NCBI GenBank assembly: GCA_001784175.1
Contig: MFPR01000041.1
Location: forward strand, 57,449 to 121,448
Length of the DNA stretch: 64,000 nt
Reading direction: 5' to 3'
DNA from: Candidatus Lindowbacteria bacterium RIFCSPLOWO2_12_FULL_62_27
GTDB taxonomy: Bacteria > Lindowbacteria > 2-12-FULL-62-27
Made by a program: the position numbers and the translations under genes. Positions 29,955-39,700 of this stretch are shown one piece after another. The first letter of the stretch is position 1. Each line of letters starts with the position of its first letter. Below the pieces are notes generated by a model. That model saw only the letters and a program-made list of their open reading frames with translations, was not told the DNA's origin and searched no databases.

Positions 29955-32714
29955 ATGATTCGCCGGGCTTTCGCCGGAATCGTGGCAGCCGGCCTGCTGA
30001 TTGCGCTGTCTCCGGCATTCGTCCACGCCGTGCCGAACGACACCATCGCTGACCGCGTCCTCGGCCAGCCTGGATTTGAGTCGGCAACCACCGAGACTTC
30101 CGCGACCGGCATGACCCGGCCGATCGGTATTGCCGTCGACGCCAGGGGGCGACTGTATGTGTCCGAAGAGCTCAACAACCGCATCCTCGTTTTCGACAGT
30201 CCCGCGGCCGGGGATACCACGGCGGACACCGTCCTCGGCCAGGCGAATTTCACGACCGGTGACTCGCTCATCTCGCGCACCGGCCTGTCGTTTCCCACCG
30301 GCATGGCGTTCGACTCGTTCGGGCGGCTCTATGTGTCCGAGTTCAGAAACCACCGCGTTCTCATTTACGACAGTCCGACATCGGGCGACACGACGGCCGA
30401 CACGGTTCTCGGCCAGGCTAATTTTACGACGGCCATCGCCGCCACAACCCGAACCGGAATGAGCGGCCCAAGCGGCGTCGCGATTGACGCCTTTGGGCGC
30501 CTCTATGTCTCCGAGTTCACCAACAACCGCATTCTCATTTTCGACAGCCCGACATCGGGCGACACGACGGCCGACACGGTTCTGGGCCAGCCCAACTTTA
30601 CGACAAGCGTTGACATCACGACCCGCGACGGCATGTCGGCCCCGGACGGAATTGCGCTGGATACATTTGGCCGGCTCTACGTCGCCGACCGGGGCAACAA
30701 TCGCATTCTGATTTTCGACACACCTGCGTCAGGCGACACGACGGCCGACACGCTTCTTGGCCAGCCCAATTATATAACGGCCACCCCCACGACGACTGCG
30801 AACGGCTTGCGAGTCCCGCGCGGACTCGCGATCGACGCCGCCGGACGACTGTATGTCGCGGACAGGGACAACCATCGCGTTCTCATTTTCGATAATCCGG
30901 CGAATGACACGACCGCCGACACCGTCCTCGGCGAGCCGGACTTCCTGACTCGGGGCGCCACCACGAATTCATCCGGCATGAGCAGTCCCGCCGGCGTCGC
31001 CGTCGATACCGCGGGACGTCTCTACGTGGCCGACCGGTCGAACAGCCGCGTTCTTGTTTTCTTCGCGAATCCGCGCATTTCGCAGACGACGCGATCGAAC
31101 AACCATCAGCGCGGGCAAATCTATGCGGCATTGTCCCTGCCATTCGAGTTCGCCGGGAAAGACAGCGACGGCATCGCGCTGTCGGGCCGGACGCCGGCCT
31201 ACAGCGTGTCGTTCGCTCCGTCCGGCGCGAGTGGATATTCTCTTGATACGTTGGGCATCAGGTCGACATCCGCCTCGGGTACCGCGGCCGTCCGCCTGAC
31301 GCTCGGCGACAAAAACGGCGTCTATCAGGTGACAGCCACGATCGACGACACGACCGCCGTGTTCACGGCATATTCGGATTCGATCAACATCTCGGCCCAA
31401 ACCTGGACGATGTTCGGCCCGAACAAAAATCCGACGACCGCCACCCGCGCAGGCGTCATCGAGGACGACGGATTCGGCACGCTCGATTCAGTCTCCACGA
31501 CTCTATCAAGCGGCTACGTTGTCTACTGGTCGAATCCGGCGATATCGCCCGACTCCGCGTACGGCCTCTTTGTCACGCCGGCGACCATCGACACGGGGCG
31601 GTCCTACTGGCTCTACAGCGCCGCCGCCAAAACGCTCGACGTCGACGGCACGGTGCTGACGGAAACGCTGTCCATCCGCATCTCTCCGGGCTGGAACATG
31701 GTTTCGAATCCGTTTCCGTATTTCATTGATTTCGACTCCGACATCCAGTTTCAAGTGGACGGCGGAACCAAGAAAAGCCCGCAGCTCGCGCAAACCGACA
31801 GCATCGCCGACGGCGTGATCTTCTGGTATGACAACGCCAACACGACCTTCCGCTGGGGCCCGCGCGCAAGTCCGGCGTCGTCCACCGCCGCGACCGCGTC
31901 GAGCCTTCAGCTCAAGCCTTTCACAGGCTACGAAATCTACGCGCACCAAACCTGCACGATGCACTTTTACCCTAACCCGCGGGATCCTGCCTCGTCGACG
32001 GTGTTGAATCAGACACCGGCGCCCAGATACACGGCGGAGAACCCCCTCTCCCCCGCAGGGGGAGAGGGTTGGGGTGAGGGGGTCCGGTCCGCCTTTTCCT
32101 CGTATTATTCAAGCGGCGGAACGTCGGACTGGGAAATCCAGCTCTCCGCGTCCGGCACAAACGGCTCGCAAACCGCAGGCGACATCGACAACTACGTGGG
32201 CGTTCGCGCGGCCGGTTCGCTCACCGTGCGGGACGCCCCCGCATCGCCGGGCGGCGGAATGGGTTTGAGCGTGGCGCCGTACGGACAGGCGGGAACCTAC
32301 GCGCTTCATTACGCCGTGTCCCCCGCGGACGCGACGTGGGACGTGAACGTGTATTCCTCCGCCGTCGGGAACGTGACGATTTCCGCTTCGGGATTGTCGG
32401 GCTTGCCCTCGACCGTCTCATCGCTTTTGCTGCAGGACCTGACAACGGGAACCGTTACCGACATGAAAACTTCGCCTTACACCTACGCATCTTCAGCCGC
32501 CGAAACGCGCATATTCCATCTCTCGGCAACGGGCGTCCTGCCGAGTTCGTCCTCGTCCGTCAAGGCGATCTACCCTGCGGCCTGTCTCATCGCCAAAACG
32601 TTCAACGCCGCCGGATGCGCCGGCTTCGCGCATCCCTTCCGCCGCCTGCGGGATTTTCTGCTCGGATCGCCCTGCGGCCGCGCTCTCGTGGAAACCTATT
32701 ACCGCATCTACTAA
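29955..32714 (+). CDS. secreted NHL-repeat beta-propeller with CFI-box-like C-terminus
   Basis: 919 aa from ATG 29955, which gives a clean signal peptide (MIRRAFAGIVAAG...FVHA); upstream ATGs at 29913 and 29934 are possible but lie inside the preceding gene. Six NHL repeats of ~60 residues, each with VLGQxNF, GLAIDAxGRLYVADxxNHRI and FDSPxSGDTTAD, fill residues ~15-370 and would close a propeller. Beta-rich modules follow. The tail has Cys-Leu-Ile-Ala, then LRDFLLGSPCGRALVETYYRIY, matching the CFI-box-CTERM sorting-like motif in a variant and truncated form. A palindromic repeat is inserted in frame (32044-32082). Exported propeller, ligand unknown. Confidence 0.78.
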   Translation: MIRRAFAGIVAAGLLIALSPAFVHAVPNDTIADRVLGQPGFESATTETSATGMTRPIGIAVDARGRLYVSEELNNRILVFDSPAAGDTTADTVLGQANFTTGDSLISRTGLSFPTGMAFDSFGRLYVSEFRNHRVLIYDSPTSGDTTADTVLGQANFTTAIAATTRTGMSGPSGVAIDAFGRLYVSEFTNNRILIFDSPTSGDTTADTVLGQPNFTTSVDITTRDGMSAPDGIALDTFGRLYVADRGNNRILIFDTPASGDTTADTLLGQPNYITATPTTTANGLRVPRGLAIDAAGRLYVADRDNHRVLIFDNPANDTTADTVLGEPDFLTRGATTNSSGMSSPAGVAVDTAGRLYVADRSNSRVLVFFANPRISQTTRSNNHQRGQIYAALSLPFEFAGKDSDGIALSGRTPAYSVSFAPSGASGYSLDTLGIRSTSASGTAAVRLTLGDKNGVYQVTATIDDTTAVFTAYSDSINISAQTWTMFGPNKNPTTATRAGVIEDDGFGTLDSVSTTLSSGYVVYWSNPAISPDSAYGLFVTPATIDTGRSYWLYSAAAKTLDVDGTVLTETLSIRISPGWNMVSNPFPYFIDFDSDIQFQVDGGTKKSPQLAQTDSIADGVIFWYDNANTTFRWGPRASPASSTAATASSLQLKPFTGYEIYAHQTCTMHFYPNPRDPASSTVLNQTPAPRYTAENPLSPAGGEGWGEGVRSAFSSYYSSGGTSDWEIQLSASGTNGSQTAGDIDNYVGVRAAGSLTVRDAPASPGGGMGLSVAPYGQAGTYALHYAVSPADATWDVNVYSSAVGNVTISASGLSGLPSTVSSLLLQDLTTGTVTDMKTSPYTYASSAAETRIFHLSATGVLPSSSSSVKAIYPAACLIAKTFNAAGCAGFAHPFRRLRDFLLGSPCGRALVETYYRIY
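32044..32082. repeat. in-frame palindromic repeat in the NHL gene
   Basis: CCCTCTCCCCC - GCA - GGGGGAGAGGG (32044-32068, 11-bp perfect arms) is followed by TTGGGGTGAGGGGG. It encodes NPLSPAGGEGWGEG within a secreted protein. Positions 32058-32082 match the reverse complement of 63964-63988 at 22 of 25 bases. Confidence 0.8.
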
Positions 32715-32727
32715 CCGATATGGAGGA

Positions 32728-33225
32728 ATGATGACCGTGCAACAGGGAGTTGACAACAGGACGGACACCGCCGATCGAAAAGTGAAATTGGGACGCGTCG
32801 CCTATGGCGCCGCCACCATCGCGGCTTTCGATATTCTTGCAGGCGAACCGATACTCAAAATCGAAGGCCCGGAGGTCTCGGTTCCAGACCGATACACCAT
32901 CCAGATTGACGAGGATACTCATATCGTTCCGGATGAGATGGCCGGCCGATATCTCAATCACCATTGTTCGCCAAACGCACGTTTTGATTTCGACACCTGG
33001 ACGCTCGTGGCGACGCGATTCATCAAACAGGGAGAGGAGATCGCATTCAACTATCTCACCACGGAATGGGACATGGCCGCCCCCTTCGACTGTTTCTGCG
33101 AATCCAGGGCATGTTTCGGCAGGATCGCCGGCTACAAGAATCTGACGGACGCGCAGAAGTCGCAGTGCGAACCGTGGTGCTCTCCGTTCCTCCGGTCGAA
33201 AATGGCCGCCGCTGTCCGGCCGTGA
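32728..33225 (+). CDS. SET-domain protein, predicted lysine methyltransferase
   Basis: 165 aa. SD GGAGG at 32722-32726 fits the second of two adjacent ATGs (32731) better than the first. It is a compact SET fold: GRVAYGAATIAAFDILAGEPIL (N-terminal strands, in parts), the pseudoknot motif RYLNHHCSPNARF, and GEEIAFNYLTTEW, which supply the SAM-binding and catalytic Tyr positions. A post-SET-like zinc motif follows, FDCFCESRACFG (C-x-C-x4-C). No pre-SET domain. SET proteins use SAM to methylate lysines; the substrate here is unknown. It overlaps the next gene by 4 nt (GTGA), tying it to a PLP enzyme. Confidence 0.85.
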   Translation: MMTVQQGVDNRTDTADRKVKLGRVAYGAATIAAFDILAGEPILKIEGPEVSVPDRYTIQIDEDTHIVPDEMAGRYLNHHCSPNARFDFDTWTLVATRFIKQGEEIAFNYLTTEWDMAAPFDCFCESRACFGRIAGYKNLTDAQKSQCEPWCSPFLRSKMAAAVRP

Positions 33226-34442
33226 AAGAAACGGCCACCCTGCCGTGGTGGTGTGACCGGCGCCTGATCCCGGAGGGATCGGGGCTCGTCTTGAACGGCG
33301 CGCCCGTCGCCGATCTGGCGTCGTCGCTCGGCACGCCCCTCTATCTCTACAGCGCGTCGCGCGTGCGGGACCGGCTGGCGGGCCTTCGCGAATCGCTCGC
33401 GTCGGTCGGCCTCGACAGCCGCATATACTACGCGATGAAGGCCAATCGCCACCCGGGCCTTCTCGACCTGATCCGCGCCGAGCGTGACGTCGGCATCGAC
33501 GCCTGCTCGCCCCGTGAAGTCGAAACGGCGATCGAGGCGGGATTTCGGCCCGGGGAGATTTCCCTCACGGCCTCGATGCTCAGCAACCGCGACCTCGCCG
33601 CGCTGGCGGCGAGCCGCGTCCACGTGAACCTCGATACCGTTTCCGCGATCCGGCGGTTCGGCCGCGCGGCCCCGCGCGGCGCGCGGATCGGACTACGCGT
33701 CGATCCCGGAGTCGACGCCGGATACGCCGTCGCCGCCTCCAAACTCTCTTACGGCCGGGCCAAACTGGGACTGCCGGCCGCGCGGTTGCCGGATGCTCTC
33801 GATGAGGCCGAACGGGCGGGCCTTGCGGTCGATACGCTCCACATGCATCTCGGATGGGGACTGCAGGAAAGCGACGCGGGCGCGTTCGATCAGGCGTTGG
33901 CTGTGCTGGCCGCGCAAATTCCCAAGATTCCCGATTTGCAAGTCGTCAATATTGGCGGCGGGCTCGGCGCGCGACATCGCGAGGATGATCGTCCGCTCGC
34001 GCTTGACGCGTGGGCCGCGGCCGTTCGCCGGCGCCTCGGCGGGAGCGGCCTGACACTGGCCTGCGAGCCCGGCACCCTGCTGGTCGCCGCCGCCGGCGTC
34101 CTGGTGGTTGAAGTCAACACGGTGAACGAAAAGGACGGCCGGACGTGGGTGGGCGTCGACGCGGGACACAACATCAACGTCTATCCGCTGCACTACAAGA
34201 TTCCGCTCGAGGTCGTACATGTGACTCGTCCGCTCGATTCGCCCGCGCGCGTGGTGACGATCGTCGGCAATATCAACGAAGCCGGTGACGTCTTCGCCCA
34301 AGACGTGCGGCTCCCCGAAATCCGCGAGGGCGATCTGCTCGCCTTCCTGCCGGCCGGGGCCTACGGGGCGAGCATGTCGAGCGACCACTGTCTGCGCGGA
34401 AACCCGCGTGAATTTCTCATCGACAAGGAGGGCGGGTCCTGA
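33222..34442 (+). CDS. LysA-like PLP-dependent amino-acid decarboxylase, lacking the catalytic Cys
   Basis: 406 aa, GTG start overlapping the SET stop. Fold-type III (alanine racemase-like barrel): PLP-binding Lys73 in YYAMKANRHPG, SKLSYGRAKLGL, GGGLG phosphate loop, CEPGTLL, and the C-terminal GAYGASMSSDHC. In diaminopimelate decarboxylase a Cys-Glu-Ser-Gly-Asp motif supplies the catalytic Cys; here the corresponding stretch is NINEAGDVF, with Asn in place of Cys. It is therefore probably not a bona fide LysA but a decarboxylase or related enzyme with another substrate. Coupling to a SET gene and a transporter suggests a small dedicated pathway. Confidence 0.85.
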   Translation: MKETATLPWWCDRRLIPEGSGLVLNGAPVADLASSLGTPLYLYSASRVRDRLAGLRESLASVGLDSRIYYAMKANRHPGLLDLIRAERDVGIDACSPREVETAIEAGFRPGEISLTASMLSNRDLAALAASRVHVNLDTVSAIRRFGRAAPRGARIGLRVDPGVDAGYAVAASKLSYGRAKLGLPAARLPDALDEAERAGLAVDTLHMHLGWGLQESDAGAFDQALAVLAAQIPKIPDLQVVNIGGGLGARHREDDRPLALDAWAAAVRRRLGGSGLTLACEPGTLLVAAAGVLVVEVNTVNEKDGRTWVGVDAGHNINVYPLHYKIPLEVVHVTRPLDSPARVVTIVGNINEAGDVFAQDVRLPEIREGDLLAFLPAGAYGASMSSDHCLRGNPREFLIDKEGGS

Positions 34443-34447
34443 CGTCT

Positions 34448-36778
34448 TTGGTGAGCGGGATCCTCGGCGTCTGCCGGATCGAGCGCGAAGACGCCCCGGC
34501 GTTCGTCCGGATGGCCCTGCTGGTCCTGCCGGCGTCGGCCGTGATCGCGGCGCTCCAGGTCATCACGTATTCGCTCTTCGTGTTCCATGTCGGCATGGCG
34601 TCGATCTCCTGGCGATACATCTTCTCCGCGGTCTTTCTGTGCGTCTTCGGCGGATTCGCGATGCCGGCGCTCGCCGGCGCCGATTCGTTCAGGGGATACC
34701 GGCGAACGGTCCTCGGTTGTTCGATCTCTCTCGGAGTCTGTGCGCTGTCCATGGGCGCCCACCGGCCGATCGTCTTCTACCTGGCGTCGGCCATCGCCGC
34801 GCTGACGGAGGCGCTGAGTTATTTCGTCTTCTGGAAAATGATTTACGAGGTCTGCGAAAGTGATCGGGCGGACCGGATCTTCTCCCCGGTCGTCGGCCTT
34901 TCCGTCCTCGGCGGCGCGATCGGGTGCATCGGCACCGGGATCATCGTCGAGTCGATCGACGCGTCGCTTCTGCTGTTCGTTTCCGCAGTCTTGCTGCCGA
35001 CGACGCTCCTCGCGGCCCGCGCGCTCGAGCGCGTCGCGTACGCGGGCGACCCGAAGCCGGGCGCGGCGCCCTGGAGCGAACTCAAGGAAACGGTGCGTGC
35101 TGTGCGCCATCAACCGCTGGCGCGCCTGCTCATCATCGGCATGCTCATCAGCGTCGGCATCTCGTGCCTGTCGGACTGCCTGTACAACGTCATGGTCGTC
35201 TGGAAGTTCACTCTCAACGGAGAAATTCTCGAGCAGAAGCTCGTGTCCTTCTACGCGTATTTCGACGCCATCACGGCGATCCTCACGGTCGCCGTCTACT
35301 TCTTCCTGATCGGTCCGATCATGAATCGCCTCGGCGCGGCGCGCGCCCAATTGCTTCTTCCGGGCGTTCTCTGCTCGGGGTTCAGCCTGGTCGTCGTCGC
35401 CGGAGTCCTCAAGGAAACGGCCGTGACGCTGGGCCTCACGCTCGGCATGCGCCTCGGCCAACTGCTCTGCGCCAACAGCGTCCACGCCTACGCGATCGAT
35501 CCCATCGATGACGCCGCGCTGGAGAATGAGAGTTCCGCGACCAAGGACCTCCGGAACGCAACGATCCTGCAAATATCCTACTGCGTCTCCGGCGTCGCCA
35601 TCCTGCTCACCGAAACCGTCCCCCTCGTGTATTTGGCCGGCCTCTCGATGGCGGCCGCCGCCGTGTACCTCGGCGTCGCGCTTCGCATGAAACGCGTCTA
35701 CCTGGAGGAACAAGAGGAGGATCCCGGCGCGGGAGTGCTCTTTCCGGCGGCGCGCGCCATCGTCCTTGCGATCGCCGGCACACTCGCGGCGGCGGTCGTG
35801 GCGTATGCCGTCATGTACGCTCTTTCGTTCAGGTCGGTTGGGGTCGAGGCCGTGAAAACTGCCGCCGCTCCGGCCGGGGCGCAAACCGGCGCCGCTCCCG
35901 CGTCGGGACAGGCGGCAGTCGATGAGGGGACGCGGGTGGAGATCCGTGAACGGGAGACGGCGACGGCGGGCGCGCGCGCGGCCGCCGAGGAAGCCGGCGA
36001 GGCGCACGCGAAGGCCGAGGCGCGGGTCGACGAGGCCGCTGCGAAATTGGAAGTTCTCGTCGGCGGCATGAAAGACAATCCGCTGTTGAAATCCCTGACC
36101 CAGCACCAGAACTTTTTCGATCAGAGCCAGGGTCTGAACAAACTCCTGCGGGATCTTCGAGACGAGGCCCGGCGGACCGGCCGGCGCTTTCAGGAACTGT
36201 CCGACACCGCCGCCTATCTCGCGGACCTTGTCGAGCTGGCCCGAAACCCCGGCGGCCCCATGGCCGCGAAATATCCGCGGGAAGCTGAACTTGTGCGGGC
36301 CTCGATCGCGCGCCGAAACGCGGAACCCGCCGACGCCGGGGAGTCGGGCGCGCCGGAGATCGTCTTCCGCGTCGAACCCGGCGTGCTCGTGCTTTCGACG
36401 GAAAACAGTGCCTCGAAATCCATCTCGGGCCTGTCGGTCACCCTCGCGGGCGGGGGATTCAAGGACGGCGACGTCATTGTGATGCAGGTTGACGCGCCGG
36501 GAGAACCGTGGTCGTGGAAATTCACAGCCGGAGAGCCGTTCAACGTCTCCTCGCGCCTCAAGCGATATTCGATCGACCTGTCGGCGTCCGGCCGCGCGGA
36601 GCGATCGGGTGCCGGCATCGCGATCGCGGCCGATTGTGTCGTCACCTTTACGGACGTCGCCATGGTCGGCGAATACGCGTGGACGGGGTCGATCGCCGTT
36701 TTCCGTGACGGCCGGCGGATTGGCTCGCGTCCGTTCAAACTCGTCGTGACGCCGGGCGCGGCGGTCACAGGCCCGTGA
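34448..36778 (+). CDS. NTT/MFS-like transporter fused to coiled-coil and beta-sandwich domains
   Basis: 776 aa; start uncertain (TTG 34448 or GTG 34451; an AAGGAGG at 34425-34431 is closer to a CTG at 34439). The first ~440 residues contain about 11-12 transmembrane helices and resemble the ATP/ADP-translocase-like NTT group (FVFWKMIYEVCESDRADRIFSPVVGLSVLGG, in parts). Another hydrophobic helix (~435-460) leads into an Ala/Glu-rich coiled coil (~480-550), a helical segment, and a C-terminal beta domain (~640-776). Transport of nucleotides is only a family-based guess. The gene overlaps the giant's start by 4 nt. Confidence 0.65.
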   Translation: MVSGILGVCRIEREDAPAFVRMALLVLPASAVIAALQVITYSLFVFHVGMASISWRYIFSAVFLCVFGGFAMPALAGADSFRGYRRTVLGCSISLGVCALSMGAHRPIVFYLASAIAALTEALSYFVFWKMIYEVCESDRADRIFSPVVGLSVLGGAIGCIGTGIIVESIDASLLLFVSAVLLPTTLLAARALERVAYAGDPKPGAAPWSELKETVRAVRHQPLARLLIIGMLISVGISCLSDCLYNVMVVWKFTLNGEILEQKLVSFYAYFDAITAILTVAVYFFLIGPIMNRLGAARAQLLLPGVLCSGFSLVVVAGVLKETAVTLGLTLGMRLGQLLCANSVHAYAIDPIDDAALENESSATKDLRNATILQISYCVSGVAILLTETVPLVYLAGLSMAAAAVYLGVALRMKRVYLEEQEEDPGAGVLFPAARAIVLAIAGTLAAAVVAYAVMYALSFRSVGVEAVKTAAAPAGAQTGAAPASGQAAVDEGTRVEIRERETATAGARAAAEEAGEAHAKAEARVDEAAAKLEVLVGGMKDNPLLKSLTQHQNFFDQSQGLNKLLRDLRDEARRTGRRFQELSDTAAYLADLVELARNPGGPMAAKYPREAELVRASIARRNAEPADAGESGAPEIVFRVEPGVLVLSTENSASKSISGLSVTLAGGGFKDGDVIVMQVDAPGEPWSWKFTAGEPFNVSSRLKRYSIDLSASGRAERSGAGIAIAADCVVTFTDVAMVGEYAWTGSIAVFRDGRRIGSRPFKLVVTPGAAVTGP

Positions 36779-39700
36779 ATCGATCCCGAAAACGGATTCG
36801 TGCGAATCGGGCGCCGGCCCTGCTTTTTTTACTCCTGATCGCTTTTCCCGCCCTTGCCGCCGACATCACCGGCAGGGCGCTCGTCCCGCTGAAAGACGGC
36901 TCGCAGGCGTATGTATTCCTCCTGAACAACTACGACCGGACCCGGGACGGGGAAATTTACGTCATCGTCACCTCGGGCGGAACGCGCACCGCGTACAAGC
37001 CGCAGGAGAATATTCTCGACGCGCCCGCGCAGAAGGGGAGCTGGGGCGTCAAACTCAGGGGCGATGTCCAGATCTCGATGGTCGAGGTCGTGCTCTACGG
37101 AAACCCGCCCGCGCCGGTTTCCGCGCCCGTCCTCGCGTTGCCTCCCGCCCTTGCGGGCAAATGGACGCTCTCCGACCGTATGGCCGGCGCGCTCACGCTG
37201 AAACTCGAGGCCGAGGGCGACGCGGCGAAGGGATACACGCTGACCGGCAAGGCATCGGTCAAGGACGCGGGCGAGTTCGCCGTCACCGGCACGTGGAATC
37301 CGGCGAAGCCCAGCGCGCCCCTCATCATCGAAACCTCGAATGTTTTCAAACAACTCCTCGAAGGGCTGCTCGGCCAGTCGTACCCGGCGGACGCATTTTC
37401 GCTCGGAGAAAAAATCACCGCGATAATCAACCTCCCGACGGAATGGACCGCGCAGCTTAAGAAGGGCATCAAATCGCAGGACGACCTCAAGGCATTCTCC
37501 GCCGGACAGGTGGCGGTAGGCATCGCGGTTCCGTTCACGCTGAAAATCGACCCGACAAAACCGGCGTTCAACCTGATGGCGAGGATCAACCCGGTGGCCA
37601 AGACGGTGAGCCTGTCTCTTGGCGCGGGACAGAAATGGGATAAGCCGTTTGACTTTCTGCCTGTGTCGTTCGACCAGATCGCGCTGACAACCGATTTCAA
37701 ATTCGAGAGCCTGAACGCGAAGGCGGCCGGCAACATCGAGTTCTTCGGACTGATTCCGGTGGATTTGGATATGATCACACTCAAGGGCATGAAGCCGGAC
37801 TTGAAACTCACGATCAAGCCAGACGTGAACATCCTCATCGGCGCGCTGGGCAAGCTCGAAATTCCGGTTGAGCTCAAAGATATTTTCCTGCCGGTACTCA
37901 ACAAGCTCGAGTTCGGGACGTTTAATCTCGGCGGCTTGGGCGACCTCGGCATCAGCGGCAAACTGCCGTCGCTGAAGATGGACTTTAAAATCAAGACGTT
38001 GCATTTCGACCGCACGTTCAATCTCGACATGCCCGAATTCAGTTTCCGGAAACCGGCCCTCTTCATCGCCGAGCTTGGCAAGATCGTCCTGCCGGAACTC
38101 AAGGCGAACTTCGACATCATCCTGGCGGATCTGGCGTTTGACGGGCTGATCGGCAAATGGACGCTGGCGGACTTGAGCATCGATGTTGGATCGATCAAGG
38201 TCACGGCCGAGGGCGACCCGATGGCGGGCTATGACCTCGCGTGCGCGATCACGGTGAAGGACGTCGGCACGATGAACGCCGTCGGCAAATGGAGCCCGGC
38301 CGCGCCGCTTGCGCCCGTCACGTTTCATGTTGACAACATCTTCAAGTCCGCGTTCGAGGGGCTACTGGGCGGCGCGTATCCGTCGGAGGCGTTTTCGCTC
38401 GACGAGAAAATCGACGTGACGGTGGGGCTCGACCCGAATTGGGTGGAACAATTGAAAAAAGGATCGAAAGGCGCGACGACCATCAAGACCGGGACCTACA
38501 CCCTGGTCGCGAAGATGCCGTTCAAATTAAAACTCGACCCGATGAAGCCGATGTTCAATCTGACGGCGACGATCGACGCCGTGGCGAAGACCGTGGCCGT
38601 GGGGCTGGACGAAGGTCAGAAGTGGGATCAGCCATTCGATTTCCTGCCGGTCACGTTCGACAAGATCGACCTCACATCCGATTTTAAATTCGAGAGCCTG
38701 AACGCGAAGGCGGCCGGCAACATCGAATTTTTCGGAGCGATCCCGGCGAGTCTCGATATGATCACGCTCAAGGGCATGAAGCCGGACCTGAAACTCACGA
38801 TCAAGCCCGACGTGAACATCCTCATCGGCGCGCTGGGCAAACTCGACATCCCGATTGAGCTGAAAGACATCTTTATCCCGCTTCTCGATAAATTCGAGTT
38901 TGGCGCGTTTGAGCTCGGCGGGATCGGCGACCTCGGCATCAGCGGGAAACTGCCGTCGCTCAAAATGGACTTCAAACTCAAACTCCCGAACTTCGAGCAC
39001 ACCTTCAAATTGGACATGCCCGAATTCAATTTCCGCAAGCCCGATCTCTTCACCGCCGAACTCGGTAAAATCGTTCTGCCCGTCCTCCAGGCGAATCTGC
39101 CCGATATCACAATGGGCCTGGCGCTCGAGCTTGCAACGGGCAAATGGCCGCTGGTGGATTTGAATATCGACCTCGTGAAACTGAAACTCGACGCGGAAGG
39201 CGATCCGACCAAGGGATTCACGCTCGACGGCGTCATCACCGTCAAGGATCTCGGCGACTTCAAAGTGAACGGCCTCTGGGGCAAGGACGATCCTTCAAAA
39301 GTCGTGTTCGACGTGGACAACGCCGCCCAGTCAGTTTTAGACGCGACGATCGGCAAGGCCGTGCCGAAGGACTGGTTCAAGATGGGCGACAAGATAACCG
39401 TGACGGCGACGCTCGACAAGGAGTGGTCGGACCAGCTCACGAAGGGCGCCAAGGCGGCGAACCCGTTTGACAAGGGAAACTTTACAGTCGATATCTCGTT
39501 CCCGCTCACGCTGAAATTCGACCCGACGAAAGATGCGTTCAAACTGACCGCGCACATCGACCCGCAGGCCAAGACGGCGACGATTGGCCTCGACGCGGGG
39601 CAGACGTGGTCGGACCCGTTCGGATATCTTCCCGTGACGTTCACCCAAATTGACATGGCGTCGGACGTGAAGTTCTCGAAGATAGCGATGACGTCGACCG

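Noticed and set aside
34361..36106. 581-aa minus-strand open frame opposite the transporter
   Set aside because: Strongly biased Arg/Asp/Glu composition, antisense to a gene with clear membrane helices; a shadow frame.
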